Assembly (NCBI GenBank): GCA_050305935.1
Contig: JBNLGG010000078.1
Coordinates: forward strand, 1 to 17,749
Length of the DNA: 17,749 nt
Source of the DNA: CAJXNP01 sp050305935
GTDB lineage: Bacteria > Bacteroidota > Bacteroidia > Cytophagales > Cyclobacteriaceae
Direction: 5' to 3'
Both the position numbers and the translations under genes were made by a program. Below, in pieces: positions 1 to 6,239 of this stretch (position 1 is the first letter of the stretch; every line of letters begins with the position of its first letter). The notes under the pieces are model-generated. The model worked only from the letters and a program-made list of their open reading frames with translations, made no database searches and was not told where the DNA came from.

Positions 1-1263
1 GCCCCCCCCGGCATCACAGGTTACGAAATATTGCTCGTGGTCGTCCGGCTTTTGCCACATCCTGAACTTGCCGTGCTTGTTGCGCCTTATCCTTGGTTGC
101 CCATTTCGAAGCACGAGATCCCCGACAACAATCGGGTCGCAAGTGCCCTCTTCAAGCGCATCGCATAACTCTTTTGAATAAACATTCGTTCCTGTGCTGA
201 GAAAAGCCTCTTCCACAGTAGCGGGATATTCTTGCCTGAACTTTCTGATGTCTCCATTGCATTTGTTTTCAATGGCCCACTCCCTCCAATAGAGCTGCTC
301 CAAGGTCAACCCATATTTTCGCTTGAGCTGAGCGGCCTCGGATTCGATCCATTCCATTTCGTTAGAATCAAAGACTTTTTCCGATATTTTGCGCTTGAAC
401 TCGACCCTCTGCTCATCCGAATCAAACTGTTTTTGGTATCGATCATGCGCAAACCAGGGGATAAATACCAGCACCCAATCTGTGCCGGGTTGCCTCCAGG
501 CGAACGGGAACATTATATCAGCATCGGGCATGTGCTTGATCACATCGCATAGCCGTGCCTCATAGTATACGTTTTCACCCTCGCCGTAGGCCCGAAACAC
601 ATCCTCCTGGAACGGGTTGCCGTATCCGTTAGCTGTGGACTCCCGGAAAGCCTCGCTATAGGCCGGGGGGTCTGGTAGGCACTGCATCAGACCAGTAAGC
701 AGGGTTCGTGGGTCGCGCCAGAATGCCTCTTCCGAGTCGTGGAGGAAATGAACTCCCTGAGAACGTCCTGCATCCACGTTTTCGGCGCTGGCTAACCGGT
801 ACTCAGATTTGAGACCCGTGCCCTTGGAATTATCAAATTTGAGAGCCTGCTCATTACTGGCTCTGGTCGCTGGCGCTATGGGATTGCGCTCATGCATCAG
901 CTTTGCCATCTCAAATAGCGTGCGCGTTGACTCACGCTCATGCCCGACGATAAACGTATTGCGGTTAAAATTGAGCGATGTTTTGCTATAAAATCGTCCC
1001 TGGACATAGGTTGACCCACCAAACCGGCGAGCCTTGAGTAGCAGGATGCGCACAATACCTGTCTCGGCCAATTGTTGCTCGGTAACAGTGTGCAGGATTT
1101 TTTGGGGGTCGTTGTATATCAAGGGGAGGATTTTTGAGGTGTTGTGATCGCGGATATAAATGCAGTCTGCGCTGTGGCGTTCGCAGTCTGTCTGGTAGGT
1201 TCTTAGTAGCTCTAAATCGCTATCCGACGATTTAGTTCTGTCTTTCCCTGGGGATTTTGCCAA
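1..1263 (-). CDS. terL: Phage terminase large subunit (3' part cut by window edge)
   Basis: Packaging motor ATPase and nuclease that translocates phage DNA into the prohead and cuts the concatemer. 421 codons are visible. The ATPase domain shows a Walker A-like KARRFGGST (residues 77-85), Walker B FLHDSEE with D176 and E178/E179, and the coupling motif ESTANG at 208-213. The reading frame leaves the window at VTCDAGGG, whose Asp (about residue 417) fits the first metal-binding residue of the RNase H-like nuclease domain, so most of that domain lies outside. I chose the TTG at 1263 because AAAGGA sits 7 nt upstream and no ATG occurs near it. It follows the small terminase by 26 nt, as usual in phage packaging operons. 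Motifs and context make the family assignment secure; the start codon is less certain. Confidence 0.93.
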   Translation of the reverse strand, partial: MAKSPGKDRTKSSDSDLELLRTYQTDCERHSADCIYIRDHNTSKILPLIYNDPQKILHTVTEQQLAETGIVRILLLKARRFGGSTYVQGRFYSKTSLNFNRNTFIVGHERESTRTLFEMAKLMHERNPIAPATRASNEQALKFDNSKGTGLKSEYRLASAENVDAGRSQGVHFLHDSEEAFWRDPRTLLTGLMQCLPDPPAYSEAFRESTANGYGNPFQEDVFRAYGEGENVYYEARLCDVIKHMPDADIMFPFAWRQPGTDWVLVFIPWFAHDRYQKQFDSDEQRVEFKRKISEKVFDSNEMEWIESEAAQLKRKYGLTLEQLYWREWAIENKCNGDIRKFRQEYPATVEEAFLSTGTNVYSKELCDALEEGTCDPIVVGDLVLRNGQPRIRRNKHGKFRMWQKPDDHEQYFVTCDAGGG

Positions 1264-1289
1264 ACTATATTCCTTTACAGCGATATAGT

Positions 1290-1679
1290 TTAATCTTTAG
1301 TAGACAATTCCCGCAACCGATCCTCAATGGTAATGGTTTGTTCTATGGTCTGCGACAGGCCAAACTCGTCTCTGCGCTTGCGTTCGAGGTACTTAAAGGC
1401 CATATCTGGGCTCTCGGTTAGGTTGCCTACAACTGTCTTACGTGCTGTTAATGTTGGGTTTTCCTTCCATGCGCGTTTTTGCTCAACAAACTCAGGATGG
1501 GCATCTTGGTAATTATAAAGAGTCTGGTGCGATATGTCGCAGTATAAACAAGCCTCTATGTCCGTGCACCCAAGCAGAAAAGCCTCTCTTAGTTTTTTTA
1601 GGGTCGGCTCAGTCATTTTTGACGGCCTGCCGACCTTTTTCCGAGGCTTGCCCTTTTTGGTGGTGTATTGGTTCGGCAT
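1290..1679 (-). CDS. terS: Phage terminase small subunit-like DNA-binding protein
   Basis: Probable small terminase, which recognises the packaging site and recruits the large subunit. It is 129 aa with a very basic N-terminus (KKGKPRKKVGRPSK) followed by a predicted helix-turn-helix around residues 25-60, including the pattern ACLYCDISHQTLYNY typical of a recognition helix. The C-terminus is charged and helical and would suit oligomerisation or TerL contact. GAGGT lies 6 nt before the ATG. It sits directly upstream of terL on the same strand, the standard order. The assignment rests on position and the HTH pattern rather than on an enzymatic motif; another HTH protein in this position is possible but unlikely. 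Confidence 0.82.
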   Translation of the reverse strand: MPNQYTTKKGKPRKKVGRPSKMTEPTLKKLREAFLLGCTDIEACLYCDISHQTLYNYQDAHPEFVEQKRAWKENPTLTARKTVVGNLTESPDMAFKYLERKRRDEFGLSQTIEQTITIEDRLRELSTKD

Positions 1680-1683
1680 GGTG

Positions 1684-1890
1684 CTACCTCAAAACATTGT
1701 ACCAACAGAGCCACATAAACACAGGCCCCTGGCTATAATCTATGTATGCTCCGTAGGCTATTGATTGCATTGTCATTCCACTCGCTCCATGCTCACGTTT
1801 CGGATGCTCCACCAACTCCAACCGGCTGGCACCCCATTGCGCATATGGGCAATTGGTTTCACGGCCTGGTTTGTTTGGATATATTAACAC
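1684..1890 (-). CDS. Possible leader ORF ahead of terminase genes (doubtful)
   Basis: An open frame of 68 codons fills almost the whole leader between the terminase promoter and terS, ending 4 nt before the terS ATG; its last codons contain the terS ribosome site. The only full-length start is a GTG at 1890, about where transcription should begin, so it would have to be translated leaderless. Internal ATGs near residue 39 follow GGAGCGAGTGG and could give a protein of about 30 aa. No family is recognised and the composition (several W, Y, H and M) is not informative. It could equally be untranslated leader that happens to be open. Together with the promoters this accounts for the 356 bases between terS and the next gene. 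Confidence 0.25.
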   Translation of the reverse strand: MLIYPNKPGRETNCPYAQWGASRLELVEHPKREHGASGMTMQSIAYGAYIDYSQGPVFMWLCWYNVLR

Positions 1891-1896
1891 ACTAAG

Positions 1897-1925
1897 ACCA
1901 TACTATAACCCAACCCCATTGTCAA
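1897..1925 (-). promoter_or_regulatory. Sigma70-like promoter for the terminase operon
   Basis: On the minus strand a perfect -35 TTGACA (1920-1925) is followed, after 17 nt, by the -10 TATGGT (1897-1902, 4 of 6 matches). Transcription would start near 1890, about 210 nt before terS. No other comparable promoter precedes the terminase genes, so they are probably expressed separately from the early operons. Confidence 0.6.
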
Positions 1926-1971
1926 TATTTTTGGGGATGTGGAATTATTTTTGGTTTTGTGCGTTTTTTGC

Positions 1972-2000
1972 TTGACTTATTAACTTAGTTGTATTAATAG
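1972..2000 (+). promoter_or_regulatory. Possible promoter for the small plus-strand operon
   Basis: TTGACT (1972-1977) lies 17 nt before TAATAG (1995-2000), a weak -10. Short inverted repeats built from ATTAA/TTAAT (1979-1983 and 1994-1998) overlap it and could be an operator. It faces away from the terminase promoter and precedes the gene at 2036 by about 35 nt. Confidence 0.4.
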
Positions 2001-2035
2001 TGTAATTAACAACAAAAGAAAGGGGTGTAGGTAGA

Positions 2036-2227
2036 ATGAAAATGTCAGAACACGCAAAAAACATCGGTTTGACGGCAACTTACAGGGGAACCGGAAACGG
2101 GTTGGTGTTCGAAGTGCGTATCATCGATTTCAAATCCGTTTTCGGTCGTATAGACTACCACGTTGAGCCGGTTGCTGGTTCCGGGTCGGCCTGGGTATCG
2201 AGCGACAGTATCGTAATTAATGATTAG
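2036..2227 (+). CDS. Small phage protein of unknown function
   Basis: 63 aa, unrecognised. It is rich in beta-type residues (LVFEVRIIDF, IDYHVEP, SAWVSS), with no Cys motif, signal peptide or membrane segment, so a small soluble beta protein is likely. It is the first gene after the plus-strand promoter. Two starts are possible: ATG at 2036, or ATG at 2042; the purine-rich AAAGAAAGGGG lies somewhat far from either. It ends with TAG, one of several genes here showing TAG is a normal stop. Two further genes follow on the same strand before a terminator, so the three form one short operon set between the packaging and replication modules. That placement suggests an accessory rather than structural role. 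Confidence 0.6.
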   Translation: MKMSEHAKNIGLTATYRGTGNGLVFEVRIIDFKSVFGRIDYHVEPVAGSGSAWVSSDSIVIND

Positions 2228-2328
2228 GGGGACGTTCCATCAGGACTATCAGGGCAATTTAACCCCAGCAATATGGGTAATGGCTGATAATGTTTCCGTT
2301 ATCACCAAACAATGACAAAGGAGGTATC

Positions 2329-2607
2329 ATGAATGAAATAGATGCAATCATCGCATTGGCAGAAACACACCAACGGCATGAATGGGTCGGAGCGACATTA
2401 GGGGACAACCGAATAACTGATTTTATAGACATATCCATTCCGTTGTCGGACGACTTAGAATCTGCGATTGAATCTGCCGTTGAAAACAGAATTGCAGCAA
2501 CCCTGGATAGTTATCCAGAGGCAGGTGTTGCCTGGGAATCCTGGTGTACCGAGGATATTGATGCCGATTTTTCAGACATCCAGGCAATTATTGACGCCGT
2601 TGATTAA
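2329..2607 (+). CDS. Acidic small phage protein of unknown function
   Basis: 92 aa, strongly acidic, especially the C-terminal half (TEDIDADFSDIQAIIDAVD) and DDLESAIESAVEN in the middle. It looks mainly helical and has no recognised family. The start at 2329 is chosen over an in-frame ATG at 2290 because AAAGGAGGT lies 4 nt before it. Small, very acidic phage proteins are sometimes DNA mimics or inhibitors of host DNA-binding proteins, but nothing specific here supports that; it is only a possibility raised by composition. It is the middle gene of the short plus-strand operon. Confidence 0.7.
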   Translation: MNEIDAIIALAETHQRHEWVGATLGDNRITDFIDISIPLSDDLESAIESAVENRIAATLDSYPEAGVAWESWCTEDIDADFSDIQAIIDAVD

Positions 2608-2682
2608 CCCCTCATCATGCCTATCAGGCTTTGGCTTGGTGGGCATGGGTGAGTGGTTAACTCAAAACGATGGAGGAAGACC

Positions 2683-2904
2683 ATGAAAAATATCAGACAA
2701 TGCCTGGACTGCCGAGTGGGTGTTATTGTTAGTGATGCTCAATGTTTGTTATGTTCTGAACATAATCCGCACGGCAGAGTATGGGGGAATCAGGTGAAAC
2801 GCAATAGGCTTATGAAGCTGCGCCACTGGACAGTGTGGCGTGATGAGTTCGGGTATCCTGATTATGTTGGGCGAAAGTGCATGATTTCGTTTATGGAGTT
2901 TTAA
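2683..2904 (+). CDS. Small zinc-ribbon protein
   Basis: 73 aa with a clear four-cysteine cluster near the N-terminus: C7-x2-C10-x10-C21-x2-C24, the spacing of a zinc ribbon. The rest is basic (KRNRLMKLRHW) and aromatic, consistent with nucleic-acid or protein binding. The start at 2683 has GGAGGA 5 nt upstream, which rules out the in-frame ATG at 2653. It is the last gene of the operon; the terminator begins 6 nt after its stop. The function is unknown beyond probable zinc binding. Confidence 0.72.
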   Translation: MKNIRQCLDCRVGVIVSDAQCLLCSEHNPHGRVWGNQVKRNRLMKLRHWTVWRDEFGYPDYVGRKCMISFMEF

Positions 2905-2910
2905 TGTTTC

Positions 2911-2950
2911 GGCCTCCCCGCCGGATGATGCGTTTACGAGGAGGCCTTTT
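2911..2950 (+). terminator. Intrinsic terminator of the 2036-2904 operon
   Basis: A perfect 7-bp stem, GGCCTCC (2911-2917) with GGAGGCC (2940-2946), is followed directly by TTTT. The 22-nt loop is rather long. There is no T tract on the other strand, so it should act only on rightward transcripts. Confidence 0.7.
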
Positions 2951-2997
2951 CCATCAAGACAACCGTATCAGTTTGTCAAATCACTGAGCGGTCTTTA

Positions 2998-3006
2998 TTA
3001 GATCAT
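2998..3006 (-). CDS. Two-codon ORF (Met-Ile-stop) with a very strong ribosome site
   Basis: Sixteen bases after the last gene of the minus-strand operon is ATG ATC TAA, followed by a second TAA. It is preceded by TTAAAGGAGGTGATC (3008-3022), which matches the complement of the usual bacterial 16S rRNA 3' end over its whole length and is the strongest Shine-Dalgarno in the window. No longer frame starts here. Either it is a minigene of the type known from the lambda bar sites, or it is the start region left after a following gene was deleted. Confidence 0.3.
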   Translation of the reverse strand: MI

Positions 3007-3021
3007 AGGCGATCACCTCCT

Positions 3022-3252
3022 TTAATCAATCTCAACAAAGTTTTCTATATAATATTCGCGTCTTACATACCACATATCATTCCAATCACTTGGATTTCTG
3101 GCGATCATGCCGGCAGGTGTCCCGTATGCTATTGCGTTTTGTATTTCTGGCCAATCCTCATCACTGACAGATATGCCGTCTAATCGTTCCCCCGGAATAT
3201 AGGGTCGCATTTCAGTGTAGCCCTTGCGTTGGTACTGTTTCCATTCGCTCAT
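3022..3252 (-). CDS. Small phage protein of unknown function (last gene of early operon)
   Basis: 76 aa, no recognised enzymatic motif. It has the layout RPYIPGERLDGISVS, then PAGMIARNPSDWNDMW, then a Y/F-rich end ENFVEID, and reads as a compact soluble protein. I recall similar small proteins in other phage early regions, without known function, but cannot verify that here. AAAGGA lies 9 nt before the ATG. The upstream DHH gene ends 13 nt away, so it is likely translated from the same transcript. A very strong unused-looking ribosome site begins exactly at its stop codon. Confidence 0.65.
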   Translation of the reverse strand: MSEWKQYQRKGYTEMRPYIPGERLDGISVSDEDWPEIQNAIAYGTPAGMIARNPSDWNDMWYVRREYYIENFVEID

Positions 3253-3265
3253 TGATTTTTATCCT

Positions 3266-4108
3266 TTAAATTTTAAACGGCAGTTTATCACACTGAAACC
3301 CAGCAGCTTGTTTATGGCCTCCGCCACAACGATTCTTAGCGATTACCGAAACATCAACTTCGCCATTGTCAGTGTATAAGCTTACCGTCCATTTTCCTTT
3401 ACGGCGTCCAAAGGTAAGCATAGCATCGTATTTTGTGTTATCCCAGACAGAATCAAATACCTGTGAATTTGTTAACATTTTATTTATAGCAACGCATTTT
3501 AAGCCATCCAATTCAGTATCGAAAGCGCATGATTTGCAATATTTTTCGTTGTCCTGCCTGATATATTCAATGACCGTTGCGCCTTTAGCCACAATATTCG
3601 AAACAAGCTGATCGGTATAAAGTGGGTTAAATAATTCATTCCATATTGAATCGGGATCATCCGGCCATGTTTTCATGAGGCGCATTCCGTATTGGAATGG
3701 CAGTGTTTTTGGGTCAATATGATTCCAAACATCATATTCAGCAATAAGTTTGATAGCTTCTGGCAATGGTTTTGTCGGATCAAGATATTCCCATACAAGC
3801 TGGCACGCGCCAATACCTTCTCGACGTTTTCCCGTAATTGGTTTTTGTGATTTTTGATGGTCTTTTATAGCAGATATATGGTGATCTATCCAATGGAAAA
3901 ATGGGGTCGATTCTGTGAGTTTTATCATCCCATCAAACGGCTGTAGGCTAAAATCAACCATGTAGACAATTTCATCCTGTTTTATTGAGTGCCACGGGAA
4001 TTCATCACCATAATCAATGCCAATCGTTTCGCATTCCGGATAAAAATACTTAACCACGGCACCCGCGCAATGTCCGTCTAAGTCTGCTGAATGATAAAAA
4101 CATTTCAT
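3266..4108 (-). CDS. DHH-family phosphoesterase
   Basis: 280 aa. It carries the DHH hallmarks in order: D9-x-D11-G12-H13 near the N-terminus (HSADLDGHCAGA), an Asp in VYMVDFS, the signature WIDHH, and a C-terminal DHHA1-type GGGHKQAAG loop. Family members hydrolyse phosphodiester bonds in nanoRNA, pAp, cyclic dinucleotides or single-stranded DNA, using Mn2+. All metal-binding motifs are present, so the enzyme should be active; the substrate cannot be read from the sequence. In a phage early operon, nucleotide recycling or destruction of a signalling nucleotide made by host defence are both conceivable. The start at 4108 has AGGAGGT 9 nt upstream and overlaps the previous stop as ATGA, indicating coupled translation. 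Confidence 0.88.
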   Translation of the reverse strand: MKCFYHSADLDGHCAGAVVKYFYPECETIGIDYGDEFPWHSIKQDEIVYMVDFSLQPFDGMIKLTESTPFFHWIDHHISAIKDHQKSQKPITGKRREGIGACQLVWEYLDPTKPLPEAIKLIAEYDVWNHIDPKTLPFQYGMRLMKTWPDDPDSIWNELFNPLYTDQLVSNIVAKGATVIEYIRQDNEKYCKSCAFDTELDGLKCVAINKMLTNSQVFDSVWDNTKYDAMLTFGRRKGKWTVSLYTDNGEVDVSVIAKNRCGGGHKQAAGFQCDKLPFKI

Positions 4109-4341
4109 CGTTGTTTTACCTCCTTTTTGATTTTTACCCACCGCCTCGGACCGACCATGCAGTGGTAGGAGTGCTTACGACTTAACATCGTGCTGAATAG
4201 GTCCAGGTGCCAACCGGGACCCAAACACGGTTCGCGCCGCTTCCACCATATCAAACCGTTGCGGTAACAATTGAAAGCCAGCCGACATGCTGTCGGCCTA
4301 TCGGTTGGTTGGTGTTTGCATGTGTTGCAGGATGGTTTCAT
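4105..4341 (-). CDS. Small Cys-rich phage protein
   Basis: 78 aa, unrecognised. The N-terminal half has a Cys pattern CNTC, C19, C25, C39 with a WWKRREPC segment, suggesting a small zinc-binding fold. The C-terminal half is basic (RRWVKIKKEVKQR). It is joined by ATGA overlaps to both neighbours: its ATG overlaps the stop of the gene before and its TGA overlaps the start of the DHH gene. This chain is strong evidence that it is translated despite the lack of a homologue I can name. Confidence 0.62.
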   Translation of the reverse strand: MKPSCNTCKHQPTDRPTACRLAFNCYRNGLIWWKRREPCLGPGWHLDLFSTMLSRKHSYHCMVGPRRWVKIKKEVKQR

Positions 4342-4580
4342 TTGGATGCTCCAGGCTTCTTATTCTTATTCGCCTCTTTGTAGCAAAGCGCCTCAACCCA
4401 AACTTTAGATCCACGCTGTTTTAGAGATGCCTTCCGGATGGGGGTCACCATATTCAGGCGCTTGACTTCGTTGCGGCAAAACGTCAGGTATGTAACTGGG
4501 CCTTCAATTGTTTCGATCACATCTGTCTTGCTGTGTGGTGGGTATAGTATTTCATGGTTCTTTTTTAATTCGAATTGCAT
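4338..4580 (-). CDS. Small basic phage protein of unknown function
   Basis: 80 aa starting MQFELKKNHE. It has a beta-rich middle (VIETIEGPVTYLTF) and a lysine-rich tail (CYKEANKNKKPGASK). No family is recognised. The same frame is open much further upstream, to 4823, but that extension overlaps a better-supported gene in another frame and has no ribosome site; the ATG at 4580 has GAAAGG about 10 nt upstream. It ends in an ATGA overlap with the next gene. Confidence 0.6.
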   Translation of the reverse strand: MQFELKKNHEILYPPHSKTDVIETIEGPVTYLTFCRNEVKRLNMVTPIRKASLKQRGSKVWVEALCYKEANKNKKPGASK

Positions 4581-4611
4581 TATTTTTTTACCTTTCTTCG
4601 ACCATTGGGAT

Positions 4612-4881
4612 TTATCGGACGATATATCCAATCCATGTCCATTGGTTCGCCTGGATGGTTCTTTCTCCACAACCTCTGTCGGTTGTTGTAATGTCTTCCG
4701 TGAAATTGGCAATGGTTTCCTTTCGTTTTTTCGTCGCAACCTGGCCAAGGCGCGGATAATATGATTTGCGCGTCTTAAGCCCAGGCTCATTCGTCTTGGG
4801 GTTGATTGTTGGTGTAGTGTCATACAAAATCCAACAGTCTGGCATACGTTTTATTGAAAATCTGTCGTTTATTTCAATCAC
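4612..4881 (-). CDS. Small phage protein of unknown function, GTG start
   Basis: 89 aa, beginning MIEINDRFSIKRMPDCW and containing LYDTTPTINPKTNEPG and KSYYPRL. The pattern of short strands and a conserved-looking proline/tyrosine segment suggests a small folded domain, but no function is known to me. GTG at 4881 is chosen because GGAGG lies 7 nt before it and no ATG fits. The gene is separated from the one upstream by 136 nt, the longest gap in this part of the operon; that gap has no clear promoter and only short ambiguous frames. Confidence 0.6.
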   Translation of the reverse strand: MIEINDRFSIKRMPDCWILYDTTPTINPKTNEPGLKTRKSYYPRLGQVATKKRKETIANFTEDITTTDRGCGERTIQANQWTWIGYIVR

Positions 4882-4916
4882 GTCTCGTCCTCCATTAATC
4901 CATTAAAAGATTTTCA

Positions 4917-4938
4917 TTCGAGTTTATTTGCGGCTGCA
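4917..4938. repeat. Weak third copy of a dispersed spacer repeat
   Basis: TTCGAGTTTA followed by TTTGCGGCTGCA resembles the two 24-bp copies at 5330 and 8470 but is two bases shorter and diverges in the middle. On the minus strand it still reads AACTCGAA, and it lies just upstream of a gene start, as the other copies do. Confidence 0.35.
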
Positions 4939-5017
4939 TGACCTGAGACCGTCAATACAATTTGGGGTTGTATCATAGGGATACCATGCCTTACTCCCAC
5001 AGGATAACCGCAAAATA

Positions 5018-5320
5018 TTATGGTTTCCATTCGTCTTTGGTAATATCACAACCATTGGCCTCCCAAATTATTTTACGGGCAGATTTAGGTAATTCCGTTA
5101 CTTTTAGCTTTCCGATTTTATTACACCATCGGCACCACGTATCTGCATACTCTCCACCACTATAACCCCATTCGGTTTTGCTGGGTACGTGCCCGGTGAT
5201 ATTACCACATGTAGATTGCATTATTTTATACAACAACTTACCAATTTTAGGTATTTTCCTAAGTTTGCAAACATCTCCCCATGTTTGCGGATAACCTTTA
5301 AAAATAGATTTTATAAACAT
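5018..5320 (-). CDS. Basic phage protein of unknown function with Cys pair
   Basis: 100 aa, lysine-rich, unrecognised. The first third is basic and helical (KLRKIPKIGKLLYKIM). A single C-x2-C (TWCRWCNKIGK) with isolated Cys residues at positions 18, 38 and 91 could bind a metal, but the spacing is not a standard finger. AAAGGTG lies 4 nt before the ATG, and the gene overlaps the preceding one by 10 nt. Its ribosome site lies inside a spacer repeat shared with 8470-8493. Confidence 0.6.
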   Translation of the reverse strand: MFIKSIFKGYPQTWGDVCKLRKIPKIGKLLYKIMQSTCGNITGHVPSKTEWGYSGGEYADTWCRWCNKIGKLKVTELPKSARKIIWEANGCDITKDEWKP

Positions 5321-5631
5321 TTTTCACCTTTCGAGTTTGTAAAGGATGGCTGATTATCTCCAAACTCTCTAATATTTTCCTCAATAAGTTCCCATATTTC
5401 ACCCCAATAAAATGAACATACAAGGTGGTCTCTTATACTGCTGCAGTCAAGGCATGTGCGATGTTCTCCAAAACTTCCTTCATAAAAAGTTTTTTCAAAT
5501 CTATGTTCAACCCCATTCTGGATAAGAACACCACATTCACCGCAATGATGGTATATTTTTGATTTTATAATCTTGTCCATGAGTACTTCAGAATAATCAT
5601 CGACATCAGCGTCTATGCACGAACATTCCAT
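5311..5631 (-). CDS. Zinc-finger-like phage protein
   Basis: 106 aa. It has a four-Cys zinc-ribbon pattern, CGEC (about residues 31-34) and CLDC (about 60-63), separated by IQNGVEHRFEKTFYEGSF, plus an extra Cys cluster at the N-terminus (ECSCIDAD). The order, with an aromatic, charged loop between CxxC pairs, resembles small phage zinc-finger proteins used in protein or nucleic-acid contacts. GGAGGT is 5 nt before the ATG, and the start is 1 nt from the stop of the upstream gene. Confidence 0.7.
   Translation of the reverse strand: MECSCIDADVDDYSEVLMDKIIKSKIYHHCGECGVLIQNGVEHRFEKTFYEGSFGEHRTCLDCSSIRDHLVCSFYWGEIWELIEENIREFGDNQPSFTNSKGEKCL
5330..5353. repeat. Dispersed spacer repeat, copy 1
   Basis: TTCGAGTTTGTAAAGGATGGCTGA differs at only a few positions from 8470-8493. 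On the minus strand both contain CCTTTACAAACT then C/T then GAAA. Here GAAAGG is part of the ribosome site for the gene starting at 5320. Confidence 0.5.
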
Positions 5632-5632
5632 T

Positions 5633-6022
5633 TCACACCTCCGGGTATTTGTATTTGGATGGATCTAATGGTACCAAGACCATTACTTCTTTTATATCAA
5701 CCACACCATCTCTTGAAGGATGCGGGTCATGCACCATTTTGCCGCCTTTAAAAATAACCTGATGATTTATTTTTGGGTTGCGTGGAGATGTTCCCATAAC
5801 CAAATAATACCCAGGCAATTCAACTTCTTTATCCCAGTGAATGATTGTAAAACCTTTAGTTTTTAGCCAATCAATAAAATTGAACCACCATTCATCAGGA
5901 TTCATGTCCTCAAATTCGGGCACCTTATTGATAGGTATTTCTAAAATACTCGCAAGTGAGGCAGCAAAACAATTGCCTTTTTGTTTATCTGTGTGTAGTT
6001 TATTTTGATCTATCGGTATCAA
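5633..6022 (-). CDS. Possible papain-fold (C39-like) cysteine protease or relative
   Basis: 129 aa. The segment Q14-KGN-C18-FAASLASIL at the N-terminus resembles the nucleophile helix of papain-like and C39-type peptidases, and H86 (INHQVIFK) plus D98 in VHDPHPS could complete a Cys-His-Asp triad. The central part (PDEWWFNFIDWLKTKGF) fits the helix between. What I see is the motif order; the catalytic role is inference. The frame is open upstream to 6175, but that part overlaps another gene, so I chose TTG at 6022, which has AAAGGAG 5 nt upstream and follows the previous stop by 10 nt. It may cleave a protein, act as a deamidase, or be an inactive fold. Confidence 0.62.
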   Translation of the reverse strand: MIPIDQNKLHTDKQKGNCFAASLASILEIPINKVPEFEDMNPDEWWFNFIDWLKTKGFTIIHWDKEVELPGYYLVMGTSPRNPKINHQVIFKGGKMVHDPHPSRDGVVDIKEVMVLVPLDPSKYKYPEV

Positions 6023-6032
6023 AACATCTCCT

Positions 6033-6239
6033 TTATTCCCAATAAGGCCGTCGCCCAACGCGCAACGGCTTTTCCTTCCCGCATGATTTTTGGGCATTAC
6101 GCGCCCTCTCATCTGCAACATCGTAATCAAAACCCCAACCACCTGGAGCTGACCAGTAACCAAGTCTGCAACCAATCAATGTAAAATCATCTCTTGACGG
6201 CTTATAGTGGTCGCACTTTCCGCATTTTTTAAGGCTCAT
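6033..6239 (-). CDS. Small Cys-containing phage protein
   Basis: 68 aa, starting MSLKKCGKCDHYKPS. Cysteines at 6, 9, 24 and 53 could form a zinc site (C-x2-C-x14-C and a distant fourth). The C-terminus is basic (KEKPLRVGRRPYWE). The function is unknown. The start overlaps the end of the preceding gene by 11 nt, typical of this operon; AGG lies 7 nt before the ATG. Confidence 0.62.
   Translation of the reverse strand: MSLKKCGKCDHYKPSRDDFTLIGCRLGYWSAPGGWGFDYDVADERARNAQKSCGKEKPLRVGRRPYWE

Noticed and set aside
4580..4823. N-terminal extension of the gene at 4338-4580 (Arg-rich frame)
   Set aside because: It overlaps the gene at 4612-4881, which has a GTG with GGAGG 7 nt upstream; the extension has no ribosome site and reads as a shadow frame.
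4882..5030. Short frames in the 136-nt gap (one of 38 codons from ATG 5030 to 4914, and one reading CGSKAWYPYDTTPNC)
   Set aside because: Neither has a ribosome site; both are plausible but conflict with each other, and no neighbour overlap favours one.
5018..5165. Plus-strand frame at 4962-5165 and other plus-strand frames within 3000-14600
   Set aside because: They lie opposite a coherent minus-strand operon, lack ribosome sites and show no recognisable protein pattern.
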